Shown here piece after piece: positions 42,595-51,262 of a DNA stretch of 64,000 nucleotides. The position numbers and the translations under genes were made by a program. The DNA is from Kitasatospora acidiphila (GTDB lineage: Bacteria; Actinomycetota; Actinomycetes; Streptomycetales; Streptomycetaceae): NCBI RefSeq assembly GCF_006636205.1, contig NZ_VIGB01000003.1, forward strand, positions 1,612,001 to 1,676,000. The letters run 5' to 3'. Numbering within the stretch: position 1 is the first letter of the stretch; every line of letters starts with the position of its first letter. The notes below the pieces were generated by a model, which was not told the DNA's origin, made no database searches, and worked only from the letters and a program-made list of their open reading frames with translations.

Positions 42595-42852
42595 TCAGCC
42601 CGAGCAGGCGCTGCGCTGGGCCTGCTGCCAGGCGCAGCGCGGGCAGAGCGGGCTGCCCGCGATCTCGGCCGGGTACTCGGTGGGTTCGCCGCACAGCACG
42701 CAGGCGGCGCGCGGGCCGTCGCCTCGGTCATCGCCCCGGTTGTCACCCGGGCCGTCACCAGGACCGTCGGCCGGACTGTGGCCGGCCAGGTTCAGGGCGC
42801 GGAGCGGGTCATCGGTGCCCGGCACCGCGCAGTAGCCGCTGTCGTCGCTCAC
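42595..42852 (-). CDS. Small zinc-ribbon protein
   Basis: 85 residues with a GTG start. A C-terminal knuckle pair CVLCGEP and LCPRCAW, spaced 17 residues, predicts one structural zinc. The middle holds a short Gly-Asp-Pro repeat (DGPGDGPGDNRGDDRGDG). No DNA-binding helix is obvious. It is convergent with sbcC and stands upstream of nothing obvious on its strand. Function unknown; it could be an adaptor or a nucleic-acid-binding protein. Confidence 0.65.
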   Translation of the reverse strand: MSDDSGYCAVPGTDDPLRALNLAGHSPADGPGDGPGDNRGDDRGDGPRAACVLCGEPTEYPAEIAGSPLCPRCAWQQAQRSACSG

Positions 42853-42918
42853 CCGAGCCCGCTCCTCCCGATCGCGCTCACCCAGACCACACCCACCCCG
42901 ACCACACCCACCCCGATC

Positions 42919-43341
42919 TCACCCCAGGAACGAGAGCCGGACGGTGCGCCGCGGATTGTCGCCGTTGGTGTCGATCAGCACCACCGACTGCCAGGTGCCC
43001 AGGGCCATCCGGCCGCCGATCACCGGCAGGGTGGCGTGCGGGGCGATCAGACCGGGCACGACGTGGTCGCGGCCGTGGCCGGGGCTGCCGTGGCGGTGCC
43101 GCCAGCGGTCGTCGGGGGGCAGCAGATCGCGCAGCACGGCCAGCAGGTCGTCGTCGCTGCCCGCGCCGGTCTCCAGCACGGCGACCCCGGCGGTGGCATG
43201 CGGCACGAAGACGTTGAGCAGCCCGTCCCGCTCGACCGCCACCTCCTTGAGGTACGTCGCGCAGTGCTCGGTGATGTCGAGCGCGACCTCGCGATCGCCG
43301 GTGATGATCTCGAAGATCCTGGACTGGAAGCTCTCGGCCAT
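42919..43341 (-). CDS. YjbQ / UPF0047 family protein
   Basis: 140 residues. The family signature is complete: DITEHCATYLKEV, VFVPHATAGVAVLETG with the His, a mid-loop LLPPDDRWRHRHGSPGHGRDH, and LGTWQSVVLIDTNGDNPRRTV near the end. UPF0047 proteins are small trimeric beta proteins; E. coli YjbQ can supply thiamine phosphate synthase activity in a mutant, so the true role is uncertain. The start MAESF is used; an ATG three codons earlier is possible. A 15-bp tandem repeat (GACCACACCCACCCC, twice) lies just after its stop side at 42891-42918. Confidence 0.88.
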   Translation of the reverse strand: MAESFQSRIFEIITGDREVALDITEHCATYLKEVAVERDGLLNVFVPHATAGVAVLETGAGSDDDLLAVLRDLLPPDDRWRHRHGSPGHGRDHVVPGLIAPHATLPVIGGRMALGTWQSVVLIDTNGDNPRRTVRLSFLG

Positions 43342-43506
43342 GGCGCCCATCCTGCGCTCTGCCGAGGCTTGGGGACAACTTCTCGCCCGTACCCGGGCAT
43401 GTCTATGACCCGATGGGCGGATATCGCCCGTCGGGTCGACCGCCCCCGCGCCCGGCCCTCAGCGGGTCGGGACGCAGGGGTCCTTGCCGGTCACCACCCG
43501 CCGGGG

Positions 43507-43776
43507 TCAGCCCCGGCTGCCGAACAGGCTGCGCTTGAGCCGCCGCAGCGGCGCGAGCAGCCGAACACGGGTGGTACTGCGGCGCGGGGCCGCATGGGTG
43601 CTCACGCCACGGGGCGTCAGTTCCCTTATCAAACCGAGTGCCTCCGCGGTGTCGACCGTGGAGAGCGCGGGCGCGCCAAGCACTGACAGGTGGCGATCGA
43701 TCCGCCGACCTGCCGCACCCACGCCGCACTGAATGGCCGGCACGCGGGGCCTGGTCCGCACTTGCATGTGTTCCAT
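43507..43776 (-). CDS. Small hypothetical protein, 89 residues
   Basis: Begins MEHMQVRTRPRVPAIQCGVG and ends in a basic LLAPLRRLKRSLFGSRG. Codon third positions are strongly G/C and a good promoter lies upstream, so it is probably real. It has one Cys, no membrane segment and a predicted amphipathic basic C-terminal helix. MQVRTRP, three codons later, is another possible start. No family is recognised. Confidence 0.6.
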   Translation of the reverse strand: MEHMQVRTRPRVPAIQCGVGAAGRRIDRHLSVLGAPALSTVDTAEALGLIRELTPRGVSTHAAPRRSTTRVRLLAPLRRLKRSLFGSRG

Positions 43777-43820
43777 CAGTAATTCCCACCCCTACGAGGC
43801 GCCAGGGCCGTGAGGCGAAG

Positions 43821-43849
43821 ACTATCCGTGTGCGACGGTCCTCACGCAA
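43821..43849 (-). promoter_or_regulatory. Promoter of the 89-residue gene
   Basis: On the minus strand TTGCGT (43849-43844) and GATAGT (43826-43821) are separated by exactly 17 bp, a good vegetative-sigma match. Transcription would begin near 43814, leaving a 38-nt leader before the ATG at 43776. Confidence 0.5.
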
Positions 43850-44636
43850 CCGTCCTGGTGTTCTTGCCACCGTATCGTGTGATGACAAGTCACGTGGCAT
43901 CCGGTGCCCCGAGCTCGGTCACGACTGCGCATCGATGCGTCCGTAGCGGCTTGCTGACGACCCGTCATGCAAGTAATGGCGCAACCTTCCGGCACCTCCA
44001 TCCGCACGGTGCCGGCTTCGCGACCGCCCGCCATTCACCCCCGCGGGCAGGCTCGCGCCGCACGCGTGCCACCCTTGCGCTCCCCTTTGCGCACCCCTCG
44101 CAACCGCCTTCTCAGCCTCGGCACTCATTATTCAGAAACTGAACGCAAACGAGGGATTGACGTGGGGCTTCCTTCCAAGGAGTATCTGATCCAACGCGCG
44201 ATACAAGCATGAGCTCCACTGCGCGTTCGATATATGAACACATTGTGTGATAACTTCCACCACTTCCTGGAACCAATGTCCGGCCGTCTCGACGCTGCGG
44301 CGGCCCGGCTTCAGGCAGTGGGGGATCGGCGGCCGGTCGTTGAGGGTCGGCCTGGCCGCCACAACCGACTGCCGGTGCCGTGCGCCTCCCGCTGGTGCGG
44401 CACCGGCGGTCGCCGTTGCATCTGACAACCACTGTTGCGCCTGACAGCCACTGTCACGCCTCACGGTCAGCGTTGCGTCTCACGGTCACTGTTGCGTCTC
44501 ATGGTCGCCGTTGCCCTGACGGTCCTGACGGTCACCGTCGCTCCGGTGGTCACCGTTGCCTCTGTAGAGTGACGAAGTCAGGCGCCCCGCTCCGCGGCGG
44601 GCGGCCCCAGCCCGGAGAACAGAGGACAGGAAGAGC
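43850..44636. other. Long gene-poor region before the glycosyltransferase
   Basis: Nearly 800 nt with G+C clearly below the surroundings between 43860 and 44280. Open frames on both strands (43967-44212 plus, 44112-44432 minus) lack third-position bias and recognisable domains. At 44233-44246 the short dyad ACACA-TT-GTGTG sits in AT-rich sequence and could be a regulator site. The right end carries the 19-bp repeats and a TAGAGT -10 candidate (44565-44570) for the glycosyltransferase. It may be foreign or an old deletion scar; no gene or RNA is supported. Confidence 0.5.
44415..44509 (+). repeat. Five 19-bp tandem repeats upstream of the glycosyltransferase
   Basis: Five exact-length units at 44415, 44434, 44453, 44472 and 44491. 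The fourth, GTTGCGTCTCACGGTCACT, is the most typical. Units share GTTGCG(T/C)CT(C/G)A-GGTC-C with two to six changes. Degenerate further units with GACGGTCAC extend to about 44573, where the presumed -10 begins. The array stops 60-125 nt before the GTG start. Confidence 0.85.
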
Positions 44637-45653
44637 GTGCCAGCCCTCCTCAGCATCGTCGTCCCGGTCCACGGCGTGGAGCGCTTCCTCCCGCACTGCC
44701 TGGACTCCATCCTGGCCGGCCGGCAGGCCCAGGACTTCGAGGTCATCGCGGTCGACGACCTCTCCCCGGACGGCTGCGGCGCGATCCTGGACGAGTACGC
44801 CGCCCGGGACCCCCGGCTGCGGGTGCTCCACCTCACCGAGAACCAGGGCCTGGGCGGCGCCCGGATCGCCGCACTGCCCGAGGTGACCGGCGAGTACGTG
44901 TGGTTCGTGGACAGCGACGACTGGCTGCCCGAGGGCGCCCTGGACGCCGTGCTGGCCGAGCTGCGGACCGAGCGCGCCGCCGAGGTGCCGCTGGACGTGC
45001 TGATCACCGGCTTCAACCACGTCTACCCGGACGACAGCACCGAGCCCAACCCCTGGCGCCACCTGCTGGCCGGGTCGCCGCTGGAGACTCCCGAGGGCAG
45101 CACCCTGCGGGCTCACCCCTCACTGCTGCGCACGGTGTTGTCGGTGTGGAACAAGGTGTTCCGCCGGGCATATCTGGACGACCTGGGCGTCGCCTTCGGC
45201 CGCGGCTACTACGAGGACATCTCGGTCACCTATCCGGCGCTGATGGCCGCCACCCGGCTGCGCTACCTGGACCTGCCCTGCTACAACTACCGCCGCGGCC
45301 GGCCGGGGGCGATCACCGCGACCTCCTCCCCCAAGCACGCCGACGCCTTCGCCCAGTACAACGCGATCTTCGCCTTCCTGGACCGCCACCCGGAGCTCGC
45401 CGACCTGCGCACCCTGGCCTTCGAACGGACCGTCAAGCAGGCACTGACCGTCTACGACTCCCCCGGCCTGGTCCCGACCGAGTTGCGCGGCCAGTTCTTC
45501 GGCCGGATCGGCGAGCACTTCGCCGCCCACCGCCCGGACGGCTACCGGTTCCCAGGCGGGGTGACGGGCGTTCAGTACCGGCTCGCGGCGCGGGGCAGCC
45601 GGCGCGGCTACGACGAACTGCGCCGGGCCGGCCGACTGCTGCGCCGCGGTTGA
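44637..45653 (+). CDS. GT2 glycosyltransferase (GT-A fold)
   Basis: 338 residues. The family opening LLSIVVPVHGVERFLPHCLD is followed by VIAVDDLSPDG, LTENQGLGGAR and the DxD metal motif WFVDSDDWLP. A C-terminal domain (SVWNKVFRRAYL, YYEDISVTYPALMAATRLRYL) is like those of actinomycete wall or teichoic-acid-type glycosyltransferases. No membrane segment. The GTG at 44637 follows AGGAAGAG. It resembles the second GT2 at 50006-51081 and both flank lipid and export genes, suggesting a surface polymer role. Acceptor unknown. Confidence 0.88.
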   Translation: MPALLSIVVPVHGVERFLPHCLDSILAGRQAQDFEVIAVDDLSPDGCGAILDEYAARDPRLRVLHLTENQGLGGARIAALPEVTGEYVWFVDSDDWLPEGALDAVLAELRTERAAEVPLDVLITGFNHVYPDDSTEPNPWRHLLAGSPLETPEGSTLRAHPSLLRTVLSVWNKVFRRAYLDDLGVAFGRGYYEDISVTYPALMAATRLRYLDLPCYNYRRGRPGAITATSSPKHADAFAQYNAIFAFLDRHPELADLRTLAFERTVKQALTVYDSPGLVPTELRGQFFGRIGEHFAAHRPDGYRFPGGVTGVQYRLAARGSRRGYDELRRAGRLLRRG

Positions 45654-45791
45654 CCGACCACTGCGCCCTGGTCGACCGATCCGCGGGCACCAGGAGCCAA
45701 GGACCCGGCACAGATGATATGAAGGGGCCTTCGGAAAAGTAACCGGCCGGTAACGCCGATCCGGACAGCGCCGGTGACCGGGGAGGGACAC

Positions 45792-46460
45792 ATGATCAAG
45801 ATCATCACCAAGCTGGTGCTCAAGCCGTTCTCCAAGGCGGTCTACCGGCCCGTCGTCGAGGGTCTGGAGAACGTGCCGCGCAAGGGCGGGGTGATCCTGG
45901 CCAGCAACCACCTGTCCTTCATCGACAGCGTGGTGATCCCGCTGACCGCACCGCGTCCGATCAGCTTCCTCGCCAAGGTCGAGTACTGGCAGGGCAAGGG
46001 CTTCAAGGGTCGCGTGATGCGCGGCTTCTTCGAGGCGATCGAGGCGGTCCCGGTGAAGCGCGGCGAGATCCACCTGGCCCAGGTGGCGCTGGACTCCGCC
46101 CTGGCGGTGCTGGAGAACGGCAAGGCGTTCGGCATCTACCCGGAGGGCACCCGCTCGCTGGACAAGCGGCTCTACCGCGGCAAGACCGGGGTGGCCTGGC
46201 TGGCCCTGAAGGCGGGCGTGCCGGTGGTCCCGGTGGCGCTGGCGGGCACCGACGAGATCCAGCCGGTCGGCACCCGCCGCCCCCGGATCCGCAAGGTGAC
46301 GGTCAAGTTCGGCGAGCCGCTGGACTTCTCCCACCTGCACGGCCAGGAGCGCAACGCCCGGGTCCGCCGCCAGGTCACCGACGAGGTGATGGCGGCCATC
46401 CACGCGCTCTCCGGCCAGGAGCTGGCCGAGGTCTACAACGAGGTGCCCAAGGCCGCCTGA
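45792..46460 (+). CDS. 1-acyl-glycerol-3-phosphate acyltransferase-like (PlsC family)
   Basis: 222 residues. The acyltransferase blocks are NHLSFID (H-x4-D catalytic pair), an Arg/Lys block VPVKRGE, YPEGTRSLD and VPVVPVALAGTDEI. It acts at the inner membrane face, moving an acyl chain to lysophosphatidate or a related lipid. A GGGAGGG site sits just ahead of the ATG at 45792. The 138-nt gap before it has an AAAAGTAACCGG-type low-GC spot but no clear promoter. Its last 28 nt overlap the end of the convergent ABC gene. Confidence 0.92.
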   Translation: MIKIITKLVLKPFSKAVYRPVVEGLENVPRKGGVILASNHLSFIDSVVIPLTAPRPISFLAKVEYWQGKGFKGRVMRGFFEAIEAVPVKRGEIHLAQVALDSALAVLENGKAFGIYPEGTRSLDKRLYRGKTGVAWLALKAGVPVVPVALAGTDEIQPVGTRRPRIRKVTVKFGEPLDFSHLHGQERNARVRRQVTDEVMAAIHALSGQELAEVYNEVPKAA

Positions 46461-48415
46461 GCGGCCAGCACCCCCACCGGCTCCAGCCCCACCCCGGCCG
46501 ACTCCGACTCCACCGCGTCCGACCCCACCGGCTCCGACCCGACCGGCGCCGACCCCGCGGCCGCCTGGTCGCCGCCCTCCCGGCGCAGCAGCGCGGCATA
46601 GCGGCCGCCCAGCTCCAGCAGCTCCCGATGGGTCCCCAGCTCGACCACCCGGCCGTGGTCGAGCACGGCTATCTGGTCGGCCTGGCGGATCGTGGACAGC
46701 CGGTGGGCGATGGTGATCGTGGTGCGGCCGGCCGAAAGCGCGTCGAGCGCCTGCTGCACCGCCCGCTCGGTCCGGTTGTCCAGCGCGCTGGTGGCCTCGT
46801 CCAGGATCAGCACCGGCGGGTTGCGCAGCACCGTCCGGGCGATCGCCAGCCGCTGCTTCTCGCCGCCGGAGAAGCGGTAGCCGCGCTCCCCGACCAGGGT
46901 GTCGTAGCCGTCCGGCAGGCTCGCGATGTGGTCGTGGATCTGCGCGGCCCGGGCGGCGGCCACCAGCTCCTCGTCGGTGGCGTCGGGCTTGGCGAACCGC
47001 AGGTTCTCGGCGATCGAGGCGTGGAACAGGTAGGTCTCCTGGGAGACCACGCCGACGGAGGCCGCCAGGGTGTCGAAGGCGAGCTCGCGCACGTCGACGC
47101 CGTCGATGGTGACCCGCCCGCTGGTGACGTCGTAGAGGCGGGGCACCAGGTAGCTCAGCGAGGTCTTGCCGGAGCCGGTCTCGCCGACCAGGGCCAGCGA
47201 GCTGCCGGCCGGCACGGTGAGGTCGATGCCGGCCAGGGTGCCGGCGGGCTGCTCGGTGTCGTAGCCGAAGTCGACCCGTTCCAGCCGGACTTCGCCGCGC
47301 ACCCGGGGCAGCCGGATCGGCTCGGCCGGTTCGGCGAGCTCCACCGGCAGGTCCAGGTACTCGAAGATCCGCTGGAAGAGCGCCAGCGAGGTCTGCACGT
47401 CGACGCCCGTGGAGAGCAGCGAGACCGCCGGGCGGAACAGCGCCTGCTGCAGCGAGACGAAGGCCACCAGGGTGCCGATGGAGATCAGCGGGGCGCCGTG
47501 GTGGGCGGTCAGGCCGGCCGCCCAGTAGATCAGCGCGGGCATCGCGGCCATCACGATCTGGATGATGTTCATCCGCCAGCGCCCGGCCATGCTGGAGCGC
47601 ACCTCCAGGTCGGCGAGCTGGTCGGACTGCTCGGCGAACGACCGGGAGAGCGAGTCGGAGCGCCCCATGGTGCGGCCGAGCAGGATGCCGCTGACCGACA
47701 GCGACTCCTGGACGGCGGAGGAGAGCACGGCGAGCTGCTTCTGCCGCTCGGAGGTGATCCGCTTGCGTTCCCGGCCGACCCGCCGGCTGATCCAGACGAA
47801 GACCGGCAGCAGCACCAGTGAGACCACGGTGAGCCGCCAGTCCAGCGCGACCATGGCGACCACGGTGGCCACCACGCTGGTCAGGTTGGAGACCAGTGAG
47901 GTGGCGGTGGAGGTGACGGTGGACTGCATGCCGCCGATGTCGTTGGCGATCCGGGACTGCACCTCACCGGTGCGGGTGCGGGTGAAGAAGGCCAGCGACA
48001 TCCGCTGCAGATGGGCGTAGACGGCGGTGCGCAGATCGTGCATCACCCGCTGGCCGACGGTGGTCGAGATCAGCGTCTGCAGCACGTTGAAGACGCTGTT
48101 GACCACGGCTGCGGCGATCATGCCGAGGACGAGCAGGCTGAGCAGGCCGGTGCGGCCGTGCGGGATCGCGGTGTCCAGCACGGCACGCAGCAGGAACGGC
48201 GTGACCACCGAGACCACCGCGGAGGCGGCCACCAGCAGGCCGACGACGGCCAGCCGGGCGCGGTAGGGCTTGAACAGGCGCAGGATCCGCCGCAGTTGGG
48301 CGGGCGGGCGAGGCTCGCCCGCAGCGCGCGCGGGCGGCGTCCAGTCGATGCGGTCGGGCCTCACGAGACCTCCAGGCGGGACGCGGACGGGTTGGCCGGC
48401 ACTGGGCACGGCCAT
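46433..48415 (-). CDS. ABC exporter, fused membrane and ATPase domains
   Basis: 660 residues. Six transmembrane helices occupy about 50-340, then the nucleotide-binding domain: Walker A LVGETGSGKTSLSYLV, Q-loop VVSQETYLF, signature YRFSGGEKQR (FSGGE in place of the usual LSGGQ), Walker B LILDEATSAL and H-loop IAHRLSTI. It is a half-size type IV exporter and probably works as a homodimer or with another half. A 50-residue Gly/Val/Glu/Ser tail (PVGSEPVGSDAVESESAGVG) follows. The promoter holds a 33-bp palindrome. Likely lipid or drug export. Confidence 0.92.
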   Translation of the reverse strand: MAVPSAGQPVRVPPGGLVRPDRIDWTPPARAAGEPRPPAQLRRILRLFKPYRARLAVVGLLVAASAVVSVVTPFLLRAVLDTAIPHGRTGLLSLLVLGMIAAAVVNSVFNVLQTLISTTVGQRVMHDLRTAVYAHLQRMSLAFFTRTRTGEVQSRIANDIGGMQSTVTSTATSLVSNLTSVVATVVAMVALDWRLTVVSLVLLPVFVWISRRVGRERKRITSERQKQLAVLSSAVQESLSVSGILLGRTMGRSDSLSRSFAEQSDQLADLEVRSSMAGRWRMNIIQIVMAAMPALIYWAAGLTAHHGAPLISIGTLVAFVSLQQALFRPAVSLLSTGVDVQTSLALFQRIFEYLDLPVELAEPAEPIRLPRVRGEVRLERVDFGYDTEQPAGTLAGIDLTVPAGSSLALVGETGSGKTSLSYLVPRLYDVTSGRVTIDGVDVRELAFDTLAASVGVVSQETYLFHASIAENLRFAKPDATDEELVAAARAAQIHDHIASLPDGYDTLVGERGYRFSGGEKQRLAIARTVLRNPPVLILDEATSALDNRTERAVQQALDALSAGRTTITIAHRLSTIRQADQIAVLDHGRVVELGTHRELLELGGRYAALLRREGGDQAAAGSAPVGSEPVGSDAVESESAGVGLEPVGVLAAQAALGTSL

Positions 48416-48426
48416 CTTGGCGAGGA

Positions 48427-48459
48427 TAGCTCATTGTTAGCGTAACTAATAATGAGCTA
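48427..48459. promoter_or_regulatory. 33-bp palindromic operator upstream of the ABC exporter
   Basis: Outer arms TAGCTCATT/AATGAGCTA and inner arms TTAG/CTAA around CGTAA, all in AT-rich DNA 12 nt before the exporter start. The shape and the TTAGCGTAACTAA core suit a MarR-type dimer. No regulator gene is adjacent; a MarR gene exists at 56559 in this window but no link is shown. Confidence 0.7.
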
Positions 48460-48497
48460 CCGTCACCGAATATTCCGCCCCGGCCGGGGTGACCCCG

Positions 48498-49262
48498 TCA
48501 GTACTTCCGGCCGGCCTTGCTGGACATCTTGCCGAGCCGCCCGCTCGGCAGCACTCGGGCCAGCGCCACGACCAGCTTGTAGCGCTTGCTGGGCACCGAG
48601 ACGGCCCGGCCGTGGGCCAGGTCGCGCATCGCCTCGTCCACCACCCGGTCCGCGTCCAGCCAGGCCCAGGACGGGATGTTCTTGGTGCCCATCCCGGCCC
48701 GCTGGTGGAACTCGGTGTGCACGAAGCCCGGACAGAGCGCCATCAGCCGCACGCCGGTGCCCGCCAGGTCGCGCGCCACGCCCTGGGTGAAGCTCACCAC
48801 CCAGGCCTTGGTCGCCCCGTAGGTGCCGCGCGGCACGAAAGCGGCCACCGAGGCGACGTTCACCACTCCCCCGAAGCCGCGCTCCCGCATCCCCGGCAGT
48901 GCTGCGCCCGTCAGCCGCAGCACGGCCTCCACATGCACCTTGAGCATGTCCAACTCGGCCTCCAGCGGTACCTGGAGGAAGGTGCCGCGGTTGCCGAAGC
49001 CGGCGTTGTTGATCAGGATCCCCACCGGCCGGGCGTCATCCCGCAGCCGGTCCTCGACGGCGCCGATCCCGGCCTCGGTGGCGAGGTCCGCGGTGAGCAC
49101 CTGCGCATGGACGCCGTAGCGCTCGTGCAGTTCGGTCGCGGCGTCGTCGAGGCGCTTGGTGTCCCGGGCGACCAGCACCAGGTCGTGGCCTTCCCTGGCC
49201 AGTCGGCGGGCGAAGGCGGCACCGAGCCCGGCGGTGGCGCCGGTGATGAGGGCAGTTGTCAT
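48498..49262 (-). CDS. SDR-family oxidoreductase
   Basis: 254 residues. Cofactor motif TGATAGLGAAFA, LINNAGFGN, catalytic Ser in NVASVAAF and YGATKAW with Tyr and Lys. The C-terminus has the long substrate loop CPGFVHTEFHQRAG and a basic end (KMSSKAGRKY), as in the DltE/YqjQ-like SDRs of actinomycetes that act on fatty or ketone substrates. It lies upstream of the ABC exporter on the same strand with 82 nt and an operator between them, so it is probably a separate unit. Confidence 0.9.
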   Translation of the reverse strand: MTTALITGATAGLGAAFARRLAREGHDLVLVARDTKRLDDAATELHERYGVHAQVLTADLATEAGIGAVEDRLRDDARPVGILINNAGFGNRGTFLQVPLEAELDMLKVHVEAVLRLTGAALPGMRERGFGGVVNVASVAAFVPRGTYGATKAWVVSFTQGVARDLAGTGVRLMALCPGFVHTEFHQRAGMGTKNIPSWAWLDADRVVDEAMRDLAHGRAVSVPSKRYKLVVALARVLPSGRLGKMSSKAGRKY

Positions 49263-49342
49263 GACCCGACGCTAGCGGGTGGGCCGCAGCGGCGGCACGC
49301 GGCCCTATCCGCGTGCCGCCGCCGACTGTACGGCAACGTGCC

Positions 49343-49837
49343 TCAGTGGGGAGGCGGTGGCGGCGGCTGTGCCCCGGCGCTGGGAGGCGGCGGCGGTGCC
49401 ACGTATTCCCTGGGTGGTTCCACTCTGTGCGTACCGGCTGTCAGCGCCCAGATGATGAAGACGTCGACGCCGATGAGCACGATGGCCCAGACCGGGTAGT
49501 ACGGCAGCCAGAGGAAGTTGACGACCATGTTGAAGCCGACGACGACCACGCCGATCACCCGGGCCCACACCGCACCCGTGAAGAGCGCGACGCCCGCGAG
49601 CATGATCAGGATGCCCAGGATCAGGTGGAACCAGCCCCAGCCGGTGACGTTGAAACTGTAGACGTAGTTGCCGGTGATCACGTACCGGGTGTGGTTGGCG
49701 ATCGCGGAGATGCCCTCGAACACCGCCATCAGGCCACCGAAGATCATCAGGCAACCCGCGAACATGGTCCAGCCGGTCGCGAACGGCTTCCGATATGTCT
49801 CAGCGCCCCCCGGCGACATACTGACACTACTGCCCAT
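49343..49837 (-). CDS. DUF7144-type integral membrane protein
   Basis: 164 residues with four predicted transmembrane helices: ATGWTMFAGCLMIFGGLMAVF, then WGWFHLILGILIMLAGVALF, WARVIGVVVVGFNMVVNFLW and WAIVLIGVDVFIIWALTAG. A loop NHTRYVITGNYVYSFNVTGW between the first two is typical of the family. The tail is Pro-rich (PPPPPSAGAQPPPPPPH). A strong AAGGAG site precedes the ATG. Function unknown; common in Streptomyces. Confidence 0.85.
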   Translation of the reverse strand: MGSSVSMSPGGAETYRKPFATGWTMFAGCLMIFGGLMAVFEGISAIANHTRYVITGNYVYSFNVTGWGWFHLILGILIMLAGVALFTGAVWARVIGVVVVGFNMVVNFLWLPYYPVWAIVLIGVDVFIIWALTAGTHRVEPPREYVAPPPPPSAGAQPPPPPPH

Positions 49838-49952
49838 TTCCGGTCTCCTTAAGGAGCAGACTGTCGCTGGTTCAGCGACCCGGTCGGAGGCCTCCTGCTC
49901 TCAACGCTGGCACGGCACACCCCCGGCCGCTACTCCAGGCGGTGGACGACAG

Positions 49953-49982
49953 CGGGGCCCCAGCCCGAGAGCTGGAGCCCCG
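49953..49982 (-). terminator. Hairpin terminator of the second glycosyltransferase gene
   Basis: 12-bp stem (CGGGGCCCCAGC paired with GCTGGAGCCCCG, one G-U pair) with a 6-nt loop. It lies 24 nt after the stop at 50006. Confidence 0.8.
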
Positions 49983-50005
49983 ACACGGCGAACACCGTTG
50001 CCGTA

Positions 50006-51081
50006 CTAGCCGCGCACGGCCTCCGGGGTCGGCGCCGGCGGCTGGGCCGACTGCCGGGCCGCGGCCTTGCGGGCCCGCCGGTAGAGCCGGTGCACCCGCT
50101 GCAGCGCGACCATCTCGTCCATCCGGTCGGCCAGGGTGAGCTGGTACTTCAGCTTCGCCGGGCCGCTGCGGAAGTCGGCGACCCGCTCGACGCCGATCGC
50201 CCGGAGCAGCCGGCTGACGTGCTCCTGGTAGAGCTTGCGGTAGTTCTTGTCGCCCTCCGGCAGCCACCAGAAGAACATCGGGATCTCCTCGACCAGGCAG
50301 TTGTGGTCGTAGGAGTCCAGGTACTCGCGGAACTTGGGCTCCGGGCGGGACGACAGCCACTCGCGGACCAGCTCCATCGAGCGGACCCGGTCCACCAGGC
50401 CCTGGGGTTGGTGTGCATCTGGGTGATCGAGACCTCGCCGGCCTCGCGCTCCCGCCAGTGGTAGATGTGGTCGCTCAGCACGTCCACGCTCCCGGCCAGG
50501 TAGTGGTGCGGCACGCTGACCGGCGCGTCCTCGTAGAGGATGCCCTCGGGGTAGAGGATGCCGGCGCCGTCGAAGAAGCTGCGGCGGTAGACCTTGTTCC
50601 AGGCGGTGCGGTCGGTGACCAGCGCCGGGAGCGCGGTGACGTGGGTCTTCAGCCGGGTCTCGCGGAACGGCTTCACATGCGCACCGGACTGGTAGTAGCC
50701 GACCGAGCGGAACCGCAGCACATTGCCGCACGCGAAGTCGGAGCCGGTCTCGTCCAGCGTGCCGATCATCAGCTGGTAGGCGTGCGGCGGCACGGTGTCG
50801 TCGCTGTCCACGAAGGTCAGGTACTCGGTGCCCTCGGCGAGGTTGCGCCAGCCGGTGTTGCGGGCCGCGCCCAGGCCCTTGTTCTGCTGGCGGACCAGCC
50901 GGAACCGGGCGTCCTTGGCGGCGTAGGCCTCGGCGATGGCGGCGCTGGAGTCGGTGGAGCCGTCGTCCACCATCACGCACTCGAAGTCCGCGAAGGTCTG
51001 GGCCGCGATCGAGTCGAGGCACTCTTCGAGGTAGCGCTCGACATTGTACACCGGGACGACGACGGAGAGTCGGGGGGCCAT
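50006..51081 (-). pseudogene. GT2 glycosyltransferase with a frameshift
   Basis: The first 225 residues (MAPRLSVVVPVYNVERYLEE, VDDGSTDSS, LTFVDSDDTVPP, WNKVYRRSFF, HYLAGSVDVLSDHIYHWRE) and the following 130 residues in another frame (LVDRVRSMELVREWLSSR, YDHNCLVEEIPMFFWWLPEG, VHRLYRRARKAAAR) clearly belong to one protein. The junction is the C-run (minus strand) at 50408-50405: five C's would read THTNPQGLVDRV without a break, four shift it. As given, the product has a wrong C-terminus. It resembles the GT2 at 44637 and the glycosyltransferase half of teichoic acid enzymes. Possibly a sequencing artefact. Confidence 0.8.
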
Positions 51082-51155
51082 CGGCGGGGCGGGCCTTTCG
51101 ATCAGGGGCGGTGCGACCCGGCCGGAGGCGATCGGGGCCGTGCGACCCGGCCGGC

Positions 51156-51180
51156 GGCCGGTCACCTTGGGTGACCGGCC
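51156..51180 (-). terminator. Second hairpin after the SDR operon
   Basis: Perfect 11-bp stem GGCCGGTCACC-TTG-GGTGACCGGCC. It lies between the SDR stop and the glycosyltransferase start and may back up the hairpin at 51220. Confidence 0.7.
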
Positions 51181-51219
51181 AGGGGTGCAGGCGCGATCCT
51201 ACCGCTCGATCGGAGCAGG

Positions 51220-51252
51220 CGCCCAAGGCCGCCGCGCACGACGCCTTGGGCG
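51220..51252 (-). terminator. Terminator of the monooxygenase operon
   Basis: Perfect 10-bp stem CGCCCAAGGC/GCCTTGGGCG with a 13-nt loop, 10 nt after the stop of the last gene. Confidence 0.75.
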
Positions 51253-51262
51253 ACCGGCCCGC

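Noticed and set aside
44112..44432. 106-residue minus-strand gene in the low-GC gap
   Set aside because: No third-position bias, no ribosome site and no domain; the plus-strand frame 43967-44212 fails in the same way.
48498..49262. SDR and ABC exporter as one operon
   Set aside because: They share a strand, but the 82-nt gap contains a strong operator next to the exporter start, so separate control is more likely.
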